DNA from: Nicotiana tabacum
Lineage: Eukaryota > Streptophyta > Magnoliopsida > Solanales > Solanaceae
NCBI RefSeq assembly: GCF_000715075.1
Contig: NC_134102.1
Coordinates: forward strand, 98,473,766-98,537,765
Length of the DNA: 64,000 nucleotides
Direction: 5' to 3'
Positions 23,603 to 36,680 of this stretch are shown piece by piece; the first letter of the stretch is position 1; the number at the start of each line of letters is the position of its first letter. Made by a program: the position numbers and the translations under genes. The notes beneath the pieces are model-generated. The model made no database searches. It was not told the origin of the DNA and saw only the letters and a program-made list of their open reading frames with translations.

Positions 23603-26600
23603 ATGGCTTGCCTGCACGATCACGATTGCGCCGACCATAACTGTTCCTCCGATTGGTCTCTCTTCAAGCATATTGACCTTTCTAAGGTTCTCTTCCTTAT
23701 GTTCTTTTAGTGTGTGTGTGTGTGTGTTTTCTTGTAGATTAGACTTCAGTGATAAAGATTCCTGCTGGATTAATATCATTTATCAAATACTGGATGAACC
23801 CACTTACGCGAACTATTTTGGCAACTTGGGGTCGAATGATTTGTTGATTCTTGATTGAACTGCAATTTGATTATTTTATACAACAAATTAAAACTGCTAG
23901 TGTTTTGGGTTTCTTGGTTATAGTATCAGCCGTCCTTTAGGTTGTTACCAGGTTGGAAATGGGGTGGGGTTTTTGAGTATTACTACTGTAATAAAGAACC
24001 TTTTTTTTAAATATTGTTGGAACTTTTAACTGTCAGTCAGTTCTATAGTAAGGGCTGCTCCATTTCGAGCTAGAGGTGCTGACTTTTGTTGTGATAAGCT
24101 CTATATCTTGATAAAATTGAGAAGACGGTGCGAGTGGAGTTAGAAAACTTAGTGTAGTTGCGAATTTCAGCTCTAATGAGCCTGAATAGTTCTAGAAATA
24201 GTGTCACTAAAGCTCCAATAAGAAATTTGATATGCTGTTGTTTCTTTTATTGACTAGGCAAATTGATCATCCATATTCTAATTGCAAACTCATTGAGCTA
24301 AATTCTAAGGACAGCGAAAGTTGTGAGAGAAGTTAGTGTTGATTTTGGAATATATTTTAAATCAAAATGCCAGGGGCTTTTTGATTGGTGGTTCCCACGT
24401 TAGAGATGGATGTAAACTTCAGAATTGTGATCCTAGAATTGCACATGCTCAGATTAACTTGTGCATATATTTATTAGCTTCTTCAAGTTCCTTATACTTT
24501 AACTTTTTTGTGGTGCCAAAAGGTGTCTGCTTTGAACGAGGCTGTCAGAGGAAGTGTCAAATCCGTTTTTAAACCATGGGAGCAGCGTTTGAATACTTCG
24601 GAGGTAATCTCAGACCAAAAATGGCTTGATCTAGACCAAATAATCCCTTGACCTTTTCTCTCTATGATATTATGTAGTCTGTAGTGATTATTCAGTTTGT
24701 CCGAGATTCAATAGGTTCAATAGTCTTCTTATCTTAGTCATCTTGTTCAAAAGCACACACATTTTATGCTTGGTGCTTCTTGGAATTGAATATATCTCTT
24801 AAACCTACTATTGCATAGGGGAAAAAAAAGGGAACAAAGTTCTTTTAACGAAGTTTTATTTTTTGAAAATTATGGTGTAAGTGCTGCTAGATGCCGGTGT
24901 TTGCTTGACATGGAAAATCTTTCTTCACCTTATTAATTTTGACATTAATAATAAATGTCGGTGTAATTAAAAGCATCATAGTCTCACATACATCTATATT
25001 GTCATCCCGATTGATTATTATTTTTGCATACTCAAGGACTCTACTTTGTTTTAGTTCTATATAAAACCCTGGTAAGAATATAAAGTTATATCAACAAGAT
25101 GGTGAAGTCTACCAGGAAAGGAAGACAAGTTGTCTGCAAATAAATAAAAGTTGTATAATGTCATATGCATTAAAGCCGATGCTTGTAACTTTTAAGTTAT
25201 CCAACATTCTTCTTCCCCAGAAAGAGAACTCCTTTTATGTAACTCCCTTCAATATCCAAAAGCAGATTTTTAAATTGATTCCTTCAAGTACTTGTGAGAC
25301 ACTTTAACCAAATGGTAGCAAAGTTTTTTCTCTTCGCAGGTAACCTTAATAGCTTTCTCTAGGGTTCTTTGTTAATTTTTCTTTGGAGCAAGGGCACTTT
25401 AAAGTTTTTCATTGACTTGATAAAGTATAACTATTAGATGTAATAGAATGATGTGCTGTATCCAGACTAATACCAATTTTAGCCTCTTTAAGGAATAAAA
25501 TGTGACCAATTAACCGGCCAACACACCCACTTGTTACAAGTAACTGTCTTGTTGTTGCATCAAAAGCGATACCATTGACTATTTTGCTAACATTCAACTT
25601 GGTAAAAAGAGATTACTCAGGAATACCCATTGGGTTGTGATATTACTTCTGATATTAGCAGTTGTCTTTCTTCAAATGTTTAAGGAAAGACAACAGGGTG
25701 CTAACTTTTTTCTATAAAGATATGAACTTCTTTTTTATAAGTAGTTGTGTATATAGATGAACTTACCTCATTATTTCGCGAAATTTGATCCGTTTTTATT
25801 TCTCGTTGGATGTCTTTATACTTTGACTTATTCTTTGATACAGGGCCACCTGGAAAGCAATGAAGGTGATCCTGAACTAATTGTTTTCATTCCGTAAGTG
25901 CCAACTTTGTTATTTATTCTGCTTTTGCACAGCCATCTGGTTTGTTTCTGATGGGCTGCGTTCCTGTCGCCGACACATTTTGACATTCCTTTTCCTCCAT
26001 GTCTCTCAGTCACCTTCAAAAATGCCCCTCGCCCCCAAATGTTCAATACTAATGACATAATATCTGTTTAATTTGAATATAAAAATTTAACTTTCTGGAT
26101 GCTTTTCCGAAATTTACTTGTTTCCCTATTTACAAGATTTTCATTCTCCTTTCCATTCTTGTTGAACATATCGTAATGATGATTGTTTCACCCCTAAGGT
26201 ATCTTCCTGTCCTTTGTTTGAATCAACTGTTCTCACTTGTTCTCATTCAAATAATAAACCGGTCCAGTTAACAAAGTAGGAGCTGTAAGAAAAGGTTTTA
26301 CTTTGATTCATGTTGCAGCTCGTCTCTTTGAGGATAATGAAGGAAAAATCTTTTTAGAGAGGTTGATTGCTGCAAAGTTTAGAAGTTGTGGAAGATGAAC
26401 ATGAAGCCAAAGGCAAAAAAAAAATGTTGATTATAAGAGGATGAACCTTTATAAGGTTGTTTCTAGTTCTATTGTCAAGAAAAAGAGTAAACAGAAAGAG
26501 GGATGAGGGGGGAGAGGAGTAATATTTCTTTTTCTTTTGGATTGATTGTGAAAGAAAAGGAAGGAATGAGTCTCATGTGATATCAGTTCCCTTGATGAAC

Positions 26601-29600
26601 TATTTCTCCTTCAAAAAATTTGAAGGTCTTTTCTGGCATTATAAATTTTTATTTAGAAGGTCCTTCAGTTCCTGCGTCTTCACCCAATTTTGGACTTGGA
26701 AACGAAACATAACATTTTGTTCACCACCGTTTATCTCCATTCCCCTCTTTCTGCCTCTCCATCTTTTTTTGTCTAAATGATTCTCCTGCATTTTTTCCGT
26801 TTCTCTTTCCGAACCTGGGTTTGTTGTTGTTATTGTTGTTCTTTCCGAACCTGAAACTTTCCAGTACAATATGGATGATTGGATGCCTCCTTTTTCATTC
26901 TTTTGGCTAGCGCTTGAATAAGAAATTTTAGGATCTATTACAATATAACTTTCCAAATTTCTTTGCTGTAATTTCCACCACTAAAGTAATTAATTCATCA
27001 ACTAGATATTGCTGAAATCAGGTATTATCAAATCATGTTGATCGTGTTACAGAAATAGCAGCACGAAGTGGTTTATCTTCATTGTGGTTTGAGAACAGAA
27101 AACTGTGTCTGTAGATATTGATTGCTGTTCTCTTGGCCATCCAATTCATCTTATATTCGTTGGCTGAACTCAATCATGATAGGTTCACAGCAGATGTTAA
27201 AATCAAGAGCATAGCAATTGTCGGCGGCGCTGATGGAACAAGTCCAGCTAAAATGAGAGCGTGAGTATAGTATTAACACTTCTTGCTTTGTCTGTTCCCT
27301 TTTCTCTTAGCTAGCACATTCAATCTGCTGCTGGCTGCTGCCACTTATAATGATTCTCTTGAACATGTATCTTAGAAGTTTTATCTGCCCTAATACACTC
27401 TTGCAATTAATACAGGTTCATCAATCGGGATGGCATTGATTTTTCAGATGCTCAATCTATGCAACCAGTTCAGGTACTTATATATAGGAGTAACCTTTTT
27501 ATTCTTTCTTTTGTTTTCGATAGGTCCAGTTCAGGTATTATCTCAAGTTAGCTTTTGAAAGTTTTAATGCCTAAAACACACTTCCTCCTCCACCCCAACC
27601 ACTTGTGCTGATACTTGTTTTACTTGTAAGGAGTGGGATTTAGCCGAAAACTTGCAAGGAGTTTTAGAGTACCAGACAAGGTATATTTCTTTTATCCTTA
27701 ACATTGCTGCTGCATGGTCTTTATGGCAATTTTGTAATTGCAACTCTGTACACTGTTCCCGCACAAGCATGCACATACACTGGCATTTATATTTCATAAG
27801 TGCAATTTACATAATATAAATTTTCCGATATTTTCATGGAGCAAATTGTTCAGATCACTGTTATAGAAGGTTGCTTATATTCTGGCTGTATATTTTGGTT
27901 GTCTCATGCTGTCTGTAAATATTTATTCAGGTATTCTAGGTTTCAGAGTGTGGGAAATATCACCTTGCATTTCCCTGATAATTTTGGCGGTGATGCAACA
28001 CAAATACATTATATTGGCTTGAAAGGAGAAGCCACCCAGGTAACCAGAGTGAAAAATGTTTGAATTCCATGGTCACTGGTTTCAGATATTTATCATAACT
28101 CGTTTCCGAAATAATTTTGTACAGATGAAGAGGGACGTTGTTGCAAATATTGTTTATGAGGTTGTACCTAACCCCTCTGATCACAAGTGAGTTACTCTTT
28201 ACCCTTTAGAAAGATATTGTATGTTGGGTTTCTGCAGCGTTATTCCTACTTTGGTAGTTTAATTTAAATGCAAAATCAACGTTAGTTATGTCTCGGAATT
28301 CCTGTAATGGCTTCACTCTCTGGTAGGATATGAATTATTAAGTTGCAGATTGATGATTACGAGCAAATTTGTTCAGGTAGTCGTCATGTATAATACTAGA
28401 GAAAATTCAAATCGAGTTAGCTTGCAGATTATCAGTAGAAAATTTACGCTGGCAGTCCCCGATATCTTATACTCCCTCCATCCCATTCTTTGGAATACTA
28501 TTTGATAGCATGGAGGTTGAAATATTTGTTTGACTTGTTTAATATATAAAGTAGTTTGTAGTAGAACAAAATACTATAGTAACAGTTTTTTTAATTTCAG
28601 TAACAAATATATACTATAGTAATAGTTGAAAAGCAAGTTGGGCGGAGAAAATATCACATCAAATTTAAACTATGATTTATTAAATAAATTTTAGTTCTTG
28701 AAACATGTACAAGTTATCTAAAGTAATTTTATTAGTTGATGGTGTCAAACATTTTGAGATATCCCAAAATAGGAAGAGTGAAATAACTTGGGGAGTACCA
28801 ATGTACTTTATCCTAAATGCATGAGGCGGTTACATGTTTTGTTGGGCTGCAGACAACAGGGATGTTTAAGCTTTTAAATGGAAAATGTACTAGCGCTCTT
28901 GAGTTTTTTCTTTGACTAGCATAGCCCCTAGCCTCATGTTTCTCCCTGATGAATTTTTACGTTACTTTTCAAAAACCAAAAAAAAAACATTACATTAAAT
29001 TTAAAGAGTTTAAAGCACTTGTATACATACTAGTAGAACTTTTCTATTTTTTATATATTATTGGAATGTATACGATGTTGCAAGAAAACTTGATTTTTGG
29101 AGTTCTCCGCCACATAATTTGAGTAAGTTCAGCATAGAGGTATTGATGCTTAAAAATGTATGATGCTCGGCACACAAGGATGTAGTCTAGCGGTCAATAT
29201 AGTGGGGAAGAACATGAGGTTTCAGGTTCAAATCCCCGGAGGCAAAAACACTAGGTGATTTCTTTCCATATGTCTTAAAGCCTCGGTGGGCAAAGCTGGT
29301 GGGAGGTAGCATGCACCGGTAGAATAGTCGCGAGGTGCACACAAGTTGACCCATACACCACTTACGTAAAAAAAAAAAAGGTTGTTTGATGCTATGATCT
29401 ATTTCCTTGGAGCAACGTATATGCTGTTTGGTGCAATATACTTATCCACTATTGTCAACCCGTCCACCATGTATACATGTAAAGTCAGGCTGCAGCTTCT
29501 TTCCTTTCTGGTGCAATTAGGCACCTCCCTTACACCCCCTCCGGCCCATTACTACATTCCTCTAATTTGGCTTTAGCTCCCTTTTGCATTTTTATGTTGT

Positions 29601-29680
29601 CCATTAGTCAACTAAATGATGGTATATATGTGTGCAGGACTCGAGCTGAGGGCGGCGGAGGCCTTTCACGTGTGGAATAA
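23603..29680 (+). CDS. PITH domain-containing protein (PITHD1-like), 9 exons, 204 aa
   Basis: Exons 23603-23686, 24523-24603, 25844-25893, 27183-27260, 27416-27473, 27631-27680, 27931-28039, 28125-28186 and 29638-29680 splice at GT-AG borders into a 205-codon frame ending in TAA. The N-terminus MACLHDHDCADHNC is Cys/His-rich (possible metal binding). Residues about 20-190 form the PITH domain (beta-sandwich shared with the C-terminus of thioredoxin-like TXNL1), with the signature stretches IVGGADGTSPAKMRAF, VGNITLHFPDNFGGD and HYIGLKGEAT. The C-terminus is a Gly-rich tail, GGGGLSRVE. No signal peptide or membrane segment, so it is probably cytosolic or nuclear. Related PITH proteins associate with proteasomes or regulate transcription in animals; the plant role is poorly known. 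The start was chosen because it is the first ATG giving the family-typical His/Cys-rich N-terminus. The gene looks intact. Confidence 0.93.
23711..23727. repeat. (GT)n microsatellite in PITH intron 1
   Basis: A run of about eight TG units just downstream of exon 1 (23687 onward). Likely length-polymorphic. Confidence 0.85.
28472..28795. mobile_element. Stowaway-like MITE in PITH intron 8
   Basis: Starts CTCCCTCCATCCCA and ends TTGGGGAG, flanked by TA on each side (28470-28471 and 28796-28797). This is the terminal pattern of Stowaway/Tc1-mariner MITEs in plants. About 324 bp and AT-rich inside. The right end matches the left only partly, so it is old. Confidence 0.65.
29155..29379 (+). mobile_element. 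tRNA-derived SINE in PITH intron 8
   Basis: Contains a pol III promoter-like pair: A-box region TGTAGTCTAGCGGTCA (from about 29181) and B-box GGTTCAAATCC (29225-29235). These are followed by a tRNA-unrelated body and an A-run (29368-29379). TTGATGCT occurs on both sides (about 29146 and 29386) and may be the remains of a target duplication. The exact 5' end is uncertain. The layout is that of Solanaceae SINEs. It lies in the transcribed strand direction of the host gene. Confidence 0.75.
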
Positions 29681-30287
29681 GTTGTGCTTTAGGCAGCTCT
29701 CTTTTGTAGAGTGCTTTCTTTCTTCTGTATACTGATAGAACCTGTACTCAAAATATACCCAGGAATCATTAGATAATTTACTGAAAAGTGCATTTACTTC
29801 TTCCTGTTAACACGATACAGTGGATAATCACTTATTACTTGTGACATATCACCTTCCACAAGAAGGGTGCCATATCTACACTCATTCGAGCTTTGAGATT
29901 TGTCGTACTTCTCAGAATCGGATGCCAGAAATGGGTTTCAGGTGTCATTCTTGCCTTTAAAGGTTTCCAGTTTCTGTTGCTTTATTGTGCCAACGAAAGC
30001 TTTAGTCTGCATTTGCACTTATCAGGAAAATGCTGATATTAGAGTAGATTCTTGGGCTTTCGTGGTGCAAATCATCGGTAGCTTAAGCAGATGGTTATGG
30101 GGCAGTGGGCACTAACCTCATAATTTATCATTGCAAAATTTATGTACCTTTTGGAGCCTAGCTGGGTATAGTGAGTTCCTTTTTTTGTTTGGTGCATCTT
30201 TCCTGCGATTCAGTGCTTGAAAACTCCATCCGACCTGTGCTTCTCCATGCATATGCATGAAGAGTAATTTTGTGCTGTCATTCCACC
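29681..30287 (+). other. 3' UTR and downstream flank of the PITH gene
   Basis: Sequence between the stop codon and the hAT insertion. Unique-looking, moderately AT-rich, no further gene. The poly(A) site cannot be fixed. It continues after the transposon nest at 44919. Confidence 0.5.
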
Positions 30288-30871
30288 TTTATATTCAGTG
30301 GCGGAGCTACAATGCTTCAAGGGTGGTCAGGCGCACATCATTCGCCGGAAAAATCCACTGTGTATATAAGTAAAATGTTGCTCTATTTTAATATATACAA
30401 TAGCTTGCACACCCTTGACACAACTGTGTGATGTAGCCCCGTGGTGAAGGGTTTGCAAAATGTTCCACTGATGGTAGGTTGGAAACTCAATGCAAGCTTT
30501 TGGTACAACCCATTTGTTTTATATTTTAATATTTTCAAGAAGCAATATAAGTGTAACCTTCAGATCCACGTTTTCCTTTCCAAAGTAGAAGTGTCGTTCT
30601 TTTCCAAATCCCAGCCAACCTTTGACTTTCTTTTTCTTTTTTAATTTTTCAATAAACAAATATTAAAGATCATTATTTAATTGAACGCTACTTAATAAAA
30701 AATTCTAAAAGCTCTTTACTAGACCCAAACCTAACTTTGTCAAAATAGAAAAAAGAAACACAGAGGAGAGAAACAAAAGACCATCCCTTACTTTTTGCCT
30801 TGCTAGACTGTTGCGTTATTGTCGGATGCCCGTGAAATTTTACACTAACTCTAAATCTGATTCAATTTCAG

Positions 30872-31403
30872 CTAGAAACAGGTAGAGGCTTGAATCAAGA
30901 GCTTGGTCTTGTTAGAGCCGGGGACACTCGTTGGGGATCTCACTACAAGTAGTTTGAAAATTTTATACTTTTGTTTGACTCTATTGTTGATGTACTTGAT
31001 ACTCTTGTTGAAGATGCAATTACTTTAGATGAAAGAGCTAAGGTAGCAGGATATCTTAGAAGTTGCCAAGCGTTTGAGGTTGCTTTCATGTTGCATTTTA
31101 TGAAAGATATTTTGGGAATCACATATGATCTTAATATATATCGCTTCACAAAAAGGAGCAAGATATTGCTAATGTTATGATACTTATTGAAGTAGGAAAC
31201 AAAAGGCTTCAAAAGTTAAGAGTTGATGGATGGGATCTACTTAAAAATAAAGCATCTACATTTTGTATCAGACATAATATTCTGATACCCAATTTTGATA
31301 AGCCATATGCTAACTCTGGAAGATTACGACGTAAACTTGTTGATCATACTACTTTACATCATTATCGTGTGTATGTGTTTTATAAGATTATTGATTGGCA
31401 ACT
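30872..31403 (+). pseudogene. hAT transposase-like pseudogene, upstream fragment
   Basis: Reads LETGRGLNQELGLVRAG then GDTRWGSHYK, typical of plant hAT/TTF-type zinc-finger transposase-derived proteins. A TAG (30950-30952) interrupts it. It then continues through FDSIVDVLDTLVEDA. A one-base frameshift follows near 31145-31180, and the frame runs on to IIDWQL where the LTR is inserted. The N-terminal zinc finger and much of the catalytic region are absent. It is not functional. Confidence 0.85.
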
Positions 31404-31802
31404 TGTTACGCCCCAACCTCGGGGAGCGCGACCGGCGCTCAACTGAGTGAACCCGGTCGAGCAAGCCTGTTAGATACTTTCTACCTAACTCACCCATGAT
31501 CAAGAGAAAACAAGATTTCATTAATTAGACAGTAGGAAGATCATATATACAATACTAAAACGTCTAATTGGTTACATCATTTTTAAGTTTCAAGATACAC
31601 ATTCTTATGATTCGAGTGGAACAAGAGATCAAAACACAATTCGGTTATACCTTAAACGTGATAATAATATGAACAAAAGATACAATACATGACCCCGGGA
31701 TGAAGTGGGGTTCACCAAGTCTGTTGGGAAGAGGATGTACCACTATCGCTGATCAACATTGCCTACTATGGAACCACATGCATCCATTTAAAGATGCAGC
31801 AC

Positions 31803-34618
31803 TGTCACGACCCGAAATTTTTTACCGACGGGACCGTGATGGCGCCTAACATTTCACTTGCTAGGCCATCCAACGTTAGAGAATCATTAACCAATTCCTT
31901 ATTTCCATTCAGTAATTAACAATAATTAACTAAGATGAAATATAATAAGTGCAGAATATCATAAATATGTATTAACTACTACCACCGGGATCTGGAGTCG
32001 CAATTCACGAGCATTCTAGAATTTGCTATAAGTAATAGTTAGAAAGAAATACAACCGTCTGAATAAAAGAAACAGTAGAACAGAAAAGATAGGCGGAGAC
32101 TTCAAGGTCTGTGAACGTCGACAGATCTACCTTGAGTCTCCGGACAGCGAACCAATAGTAGAATCTCGATCAACCCGAGCGGTATCAAAATCTGTACAGA
32201 AAGTGCAGAGTGCAGTATCAGTATAACCGACCTCATGTACTGGTAAGTGTCGAGCCTAACCTCGACGAAGTAGTGACGAGGCTAAGGCAAGACACCTACA
32301 AATTAACCTGTACAATTTAATAGTGTATATAAAAATAATAGAAATGAAGAACTAAACAGAAAATGTCGGGAGGAAAACATAGTGAGGGGAATACAAGATA
32401 AAAAACTACAACAGAATGATCACTGGAGCAGTCAATATACCATGAATCAATATGAATAGTGAATACAATAAGGAAAAAATGTACGACATCACCCTTCGTG
32501 CTTTTACTCTCAATCTCATCATAAAAATCAATAGAAACGGCACGACATCACCCTTCGTGCATTAACTCTCATATCATGGCACGACATCACCCTTCGTGCA
32601 TTAACACTTATAATATGGCACGGCATCACCCTTCGTGCATTAACACTCACAATATGGCACGGCATCACCCTTCGTGCATTAACACTCACAATTTGGCACG
32701 GCATCACCCTTCGTGCATTAACACTCTCCCTTACTATAATGCAATGCATAAATATCAATAGGGAGATAGAATAGCAAGTACAAACCTTACCTCAACATTT
32801 GGTTCCATAACATCAATCTCAACTTGAAATAAAAACTCAATTATCACCAGAAAATCCGTAAACATGATGAGAACGATAAATTGAACAACACTAGTATAAC
32901 ACATCGCAATTAGGCATAGGGTTGAGACAATATAAGAAAAACTGAGAAACATGAAAAACTGGTACATTGGCGGCGCATAAGTACTCGTCACCTCACATAT
33001 ACGCCGCTCGCATGAATTTCACTTAGCAAGTAATCTAAGGTTCCTAATTCCCTCAAGTCAGGGTTAGACATAACACTTACCTTGCTCTTAAGGCCACTTA
33101 ATTCTCAATCACAGCTTTTCCTTTGGAATTGACCTCCAAACCACTCATATCTATTCAAAAATGACTCAATAATATTAAATTTTGCTAAAGGAATCAATTA
33201 CATTGCATAAATTTAGATTTCCTAAATTTTTCTCCAAAAAGTAAAAAATTGACCCCGGGCCCGCTTGGTTAAAATTCGAGGTTCGGACTAAATTCCATTT
33301 ACCCATTCACCCCCGAGTCCTAATATATAATTGGTTTCGGAATCCGACCTCAAATTGAGGTCTAAATCCTCAAATTTCGAAATTCCTAAGTTCTACCCAA
33401 AAATACTAATTTCACCATAAAAAATCTAGATTCTAGGTTGAAATCTTGTTATAAGATGTAAAAAATTGAAAGAAAAGAGTTAGGAATCACTTACCTATGA
33501 TTTGGGAAAGATTTGGTCTTTGGAAAATCGCCTCTTACGGTTTTAGGTCTTGAAAATTTGGGAAATAATGAAAATTCCCGTCCAAAAGTCATTTTATTCA
33601 GCTACAGACGTTGCATTTGCGAAGGGGCTATCGCAATTGCGAATCCTTCAGCTGCCCTTCGCAAATGCGAGGAAAGTGTCGCAATTGCGATCACTAACCT
33701 CGCAAATGCGTACAAAAGATCGCATTTGCGATCTATACCCCTCCCAGACTCCCTTCGCAAATACGAAGAAAAGTTCGCAATTCCGAACACAGGCTGACCC
33801 GGCTTCTCTTCGCATTTGCGATTAGAAGTTCGCAAATGCGACCTCATCAGTGATCGCAAATGCCAACCCTGACCTCGTATTTGCGAGGTCTGAGGCCTGC
33901 AACACAACTGAAGCACACCAACTATTTTTCTAAGTCCAAATCACTCTGTAACCTATCCAAAACTCGTCCGAACCCTCGGGGCTCCAAACCAAATATGCAC
34001 GCAAGTCTAAAAATATCATACGAATTTGCTCGTGCGATCAAATCACCAAAATAACACCTAGAACTACGAATTTAGTACCAAATCAAATGAAATTCTCAAG
34101 AATACTTTAAAATTTCTATTTTCTCAATTGGACGCCCGAATCACGTCAAATCAACTCCGTTTCTCACCAAATTTCACACACATCTCTTAAATATCATAAT
34201 GAACCTATACCGGGCTCCGAAACCAAAATACGGACCCGGTACTAACAATGCCAAATATCAATCAATTCTTAAAAATAATCAATTTTCAGACTTTTAATTT
34301 TCATAAAAAATTCATAACTTGAGGTAGGGACCTCCGAATTCGATTCCGGGCATACGCCTAGGTCCCATAATTCGATATGGACCTATTGGGACCATCAAAA
34401 TACGGATTCGGTCCCGTTTACAAAATATGTTGACCGATGTCAACTAAAATCAACTTTTAAGGCAAAAATTCTTATTTTCATTAGTTTTTAACATAAAAGC
34501 TTTTCGCAAACCTGCCGGGATTGCGCACGCAAATTGTGGAAGGTAAAAATGAGATTTTTAAGGCTTAAGAGCGCAGATTCGAGTTCTAAAACATAAGATG
34601 ACCTTTTGGGTCATCACA
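31803..34618 (-). repeat. 3' LTR of the chromovirus
   Basis: 2816 bp, full length compared with its partner. Contains the 39-bp tandem array (32470-32740) and a dense cluster of CGCAAATGCG/CGCATTTGCG/CGCAATTGCG near-palindromes at about 33600-33890. Confidence 0.92.
32475..32735. repeat. 39-bp tandem repeat array in the LTR, 6 copies
   Basis: The word CATCACCCTTCGTGC recurs at 32487, 32546, 32585, 32624, 32663 and 32702, the last five exactly 39 bp apart. Each unit holds a short stem (GCACG ... CGTGC). Because 39 is a multiple of three, it leaves repetitive open frames on both strands, which are not genes. Confidence 0.92.
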
Positions 34619-34628
34619 ATCTCTACCT

Positions 34629-35081
34629 CTAAAATAATCGTTCGTCCTCGAACGGACATAGAAAAGTACCTGGGCTGGTGAAAAGGTGGGGATATCTACT
34701 CCGCATATCAGACTCGGACTCCCAAGTAGTTGCCTCAATAGGCTGACCTCTCCACTGCACTTGAACTGAAGGGTAACTCTTTGATCTCAACTGGCGAACT
34801 TGTCGGGCTAGAATTGCCACCGGCTCCTCCTCGTAAGTCAAATCCTTGTCCAACTGGACAGAGCTGAAATCTAACACGTGGGACGTATCGCCATGATACT
34901 TTCGAAGCATGGACACATGGAATACCGGATGAACAACTGCTAAACTAGGTGGTAACACAAGCCTGTAAGCCATCTCTCCCACTCTCTCCAGAATCTCAAA
35001 AGGTCTGATATACCTAGGGCTCAACTTGCCATTCTTTTCGAACCTCATTACACCCTTCATGGGTGATACCCGAAGTAACAC
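34629..35081 (-). pseudogene. Chromovirus integrase C-terminus with chromodomain-like tail
   Basis: Contains the GKLSPRYIRPFEILERVG motif of Ty3 integrase C-termini, then VVHPVFHVSMLRKY, then a chromodomain-like region (DLTYEEEPVAILARQVRQL ... VQWRGQPIEATTWESE). In this lineage the chromodomain is thought to direct insertion into heterochromatin. It is separated from the rest of integrase by the TAG at 35166-35168, where most relatives have Gln. Confidence 0.85.
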
Positions 35082-35165
35082 TCTCTCTCCGACGATGAAT
35101 GCAACATCACAAACTCTACGATCGGCATAACTCTTCTGCCTGGACTGAGGTGTGCAAAGTCGATC

Positions 35166-35543
35166 CTAAATAATCTTGACCTTATCCAAGGCATCCTGTA
35201 CTAAGTCGGTGCCCAACAACCGAGCCTCTCCCATCTTGAACCACCCAACTGGCGACCAACACCGCCTACCATATAATGCCTCATAGGGAGCCATCTGAAT
35301 GCTCAATTGGTAGCTGTTATTGTAGGAAAACTCTGCTAACGGCAAAAACTGATCCCAAGAACCTCCAAAGTCAATAACACAGGCGCGGAGCATATCCTCT
35401 AAGATCTGAATAATACGCTCGGACTGTCCGTCCGTCTGAGGATGAAATGCTGTGCTCAACTCAACCCGCGTACCTAACTCACGCTGAACTACCCTCCAAA
35501 AGTACGAGGTAAACTGCGTACCTCGATCAGAAATGAGAGACAC
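35166..35543 (-). pseudogene. Chromovirus integrase core, second part
   Basis: Carries the second catalytic Asp (ISDRGTQFTS) and the Glu region (FHPQTDGQSERIIQILED) of the DDE integrase fold, ending at a TAG. It is one base out of frame with the upstream part: near 35540 a G is missing in the stretch coding for the VP(V)SLISDRG block. Confidence 0.88.
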
Positions 35544-36115
35544 GGCACACCGTGAAGACGGACGATCTCACGAATATAAATCTCTGGCAACCGCTCCGAG
35601 GAATAGGTAACTGCCACAAGAATGAAATGTGTTGACTTAGTCAGCCTGTCCACAATGACCCAAACTGCATTGAACTTCCTCTGAGTTTGTGGGAGTCCAA
35701 CAACAAAGTCCATAGTGATACGTTCCCACTTCCACTCAGGGATATCTAACCTCTGAAGTAAACCACCAGGTCTCTGATGCTCACACTTTACCTGCTGGCA
35801 ATTTAGGCACCGAGATACATAGGCAACTATGTCCTTCTTTATTCGCCTCCACCAATAATGTTGCCTCAAGTCTTGATACATCTTGGCGGCGCCCGGATGA
35901 ATAGAATACCAGGAACTGTGGGACTCCTCAAGGATCAACTCACGAAGTCCATCCACATTAGGCACACAAATACGACCATGCATCCTCAAAACTCTATCAT
36001 CTCCAACAGTAACCTGCTTGGCACCACCGTGCCGCACTGTGTCTCTAAGGATAAGTAAATGAGGATCGTCATCCTGCCGATCTCTGATTGCGCTCAAATA
36101 AAGAAAACCGAGCAA
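35489..36115 (-). pseudogene. Chromovirus integrase zinc finger and first catalytic part
   Basis: Has the HHCC zinc finger (ESHSSWYSIHPG ... CLNCQQVK) and the first catalytic Asp (ITMDFVVGLPQT). The frame then shifts near 35540 and runs into an unrelated tail. Confidence 0.88.
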
Positions 36116-36680
36116 CTGTACAAGCTAGAACACGGCTGGGCTCAGAAACACCTAACCTCACGAACTGGTTGGCCAAGGCCTGAACATCCAATGCAAGCGG
36201 TCTCTCACCAAATGGAATATATATAAAGCTACCCATATTGACTAACGTTATACTCAAAGCATAGGCCACCACATTGGCCTTCCCGGGATGATAAAATATG
36301 GTGATATCATAGTCTTTCAATAGCTCCAGCCACCTCCTCTGCTTCAAATTGAGTTCCTTCTGCTTGAACAAATACTGCAAGCTCCGATGATCAGTGAATA
36401 CCTCACATGGCACGATGTATAGATAGTGCCTCCAAATCTTCAACGCGTGAACAATGGATGCCAGCTCTAGATCATGAACATGGTAATTCTTCTTGTGAAC
36501 CTTCAACTGTCGTGAAGCATATGCAATAACCTTGCCACCCTACATCAATACCGCACCCAGACCAATACGAGATGCGTCATAATATACTGTATAAGATCCT
36601 GAACCTGTGGGTAACACCAATACCGGTGCCGTAGTCAAAGCTGTCTTGAGCTTCTGAAAGCTCGCTTCACACTCGTCTGA
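36069..36680 (-). pseudogene. Chromovirus RNase H region
   Basis: Contains [30 protein letters not shown] and a [18 protein letters not shown] block, as in gypsy RNase H. Broken by a TAG at 36540-36542 (expected MQGGKV) and separated from RT by the TGA at 36681-36683. It ends just before the integrase part. Confidence 0.85.

Noticed and set aside
29181..29235. tRNA gene
   Set aside because: A and B boxes are present, but there is no full cloverleaf and an A-tailed body follows; this is a SINE.
32475..32735. CRISPR-like repeat array
   Set aside because: Head-to-tail repeats without unique spacers, in a plant retroelement LTR.
32528..32761. Repetitive peptides from the 39-bp array (also 40655-40840)
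   Set aside because: Open only because the unit length is a multiple of three; no start context or homologue, and present in LTRs.
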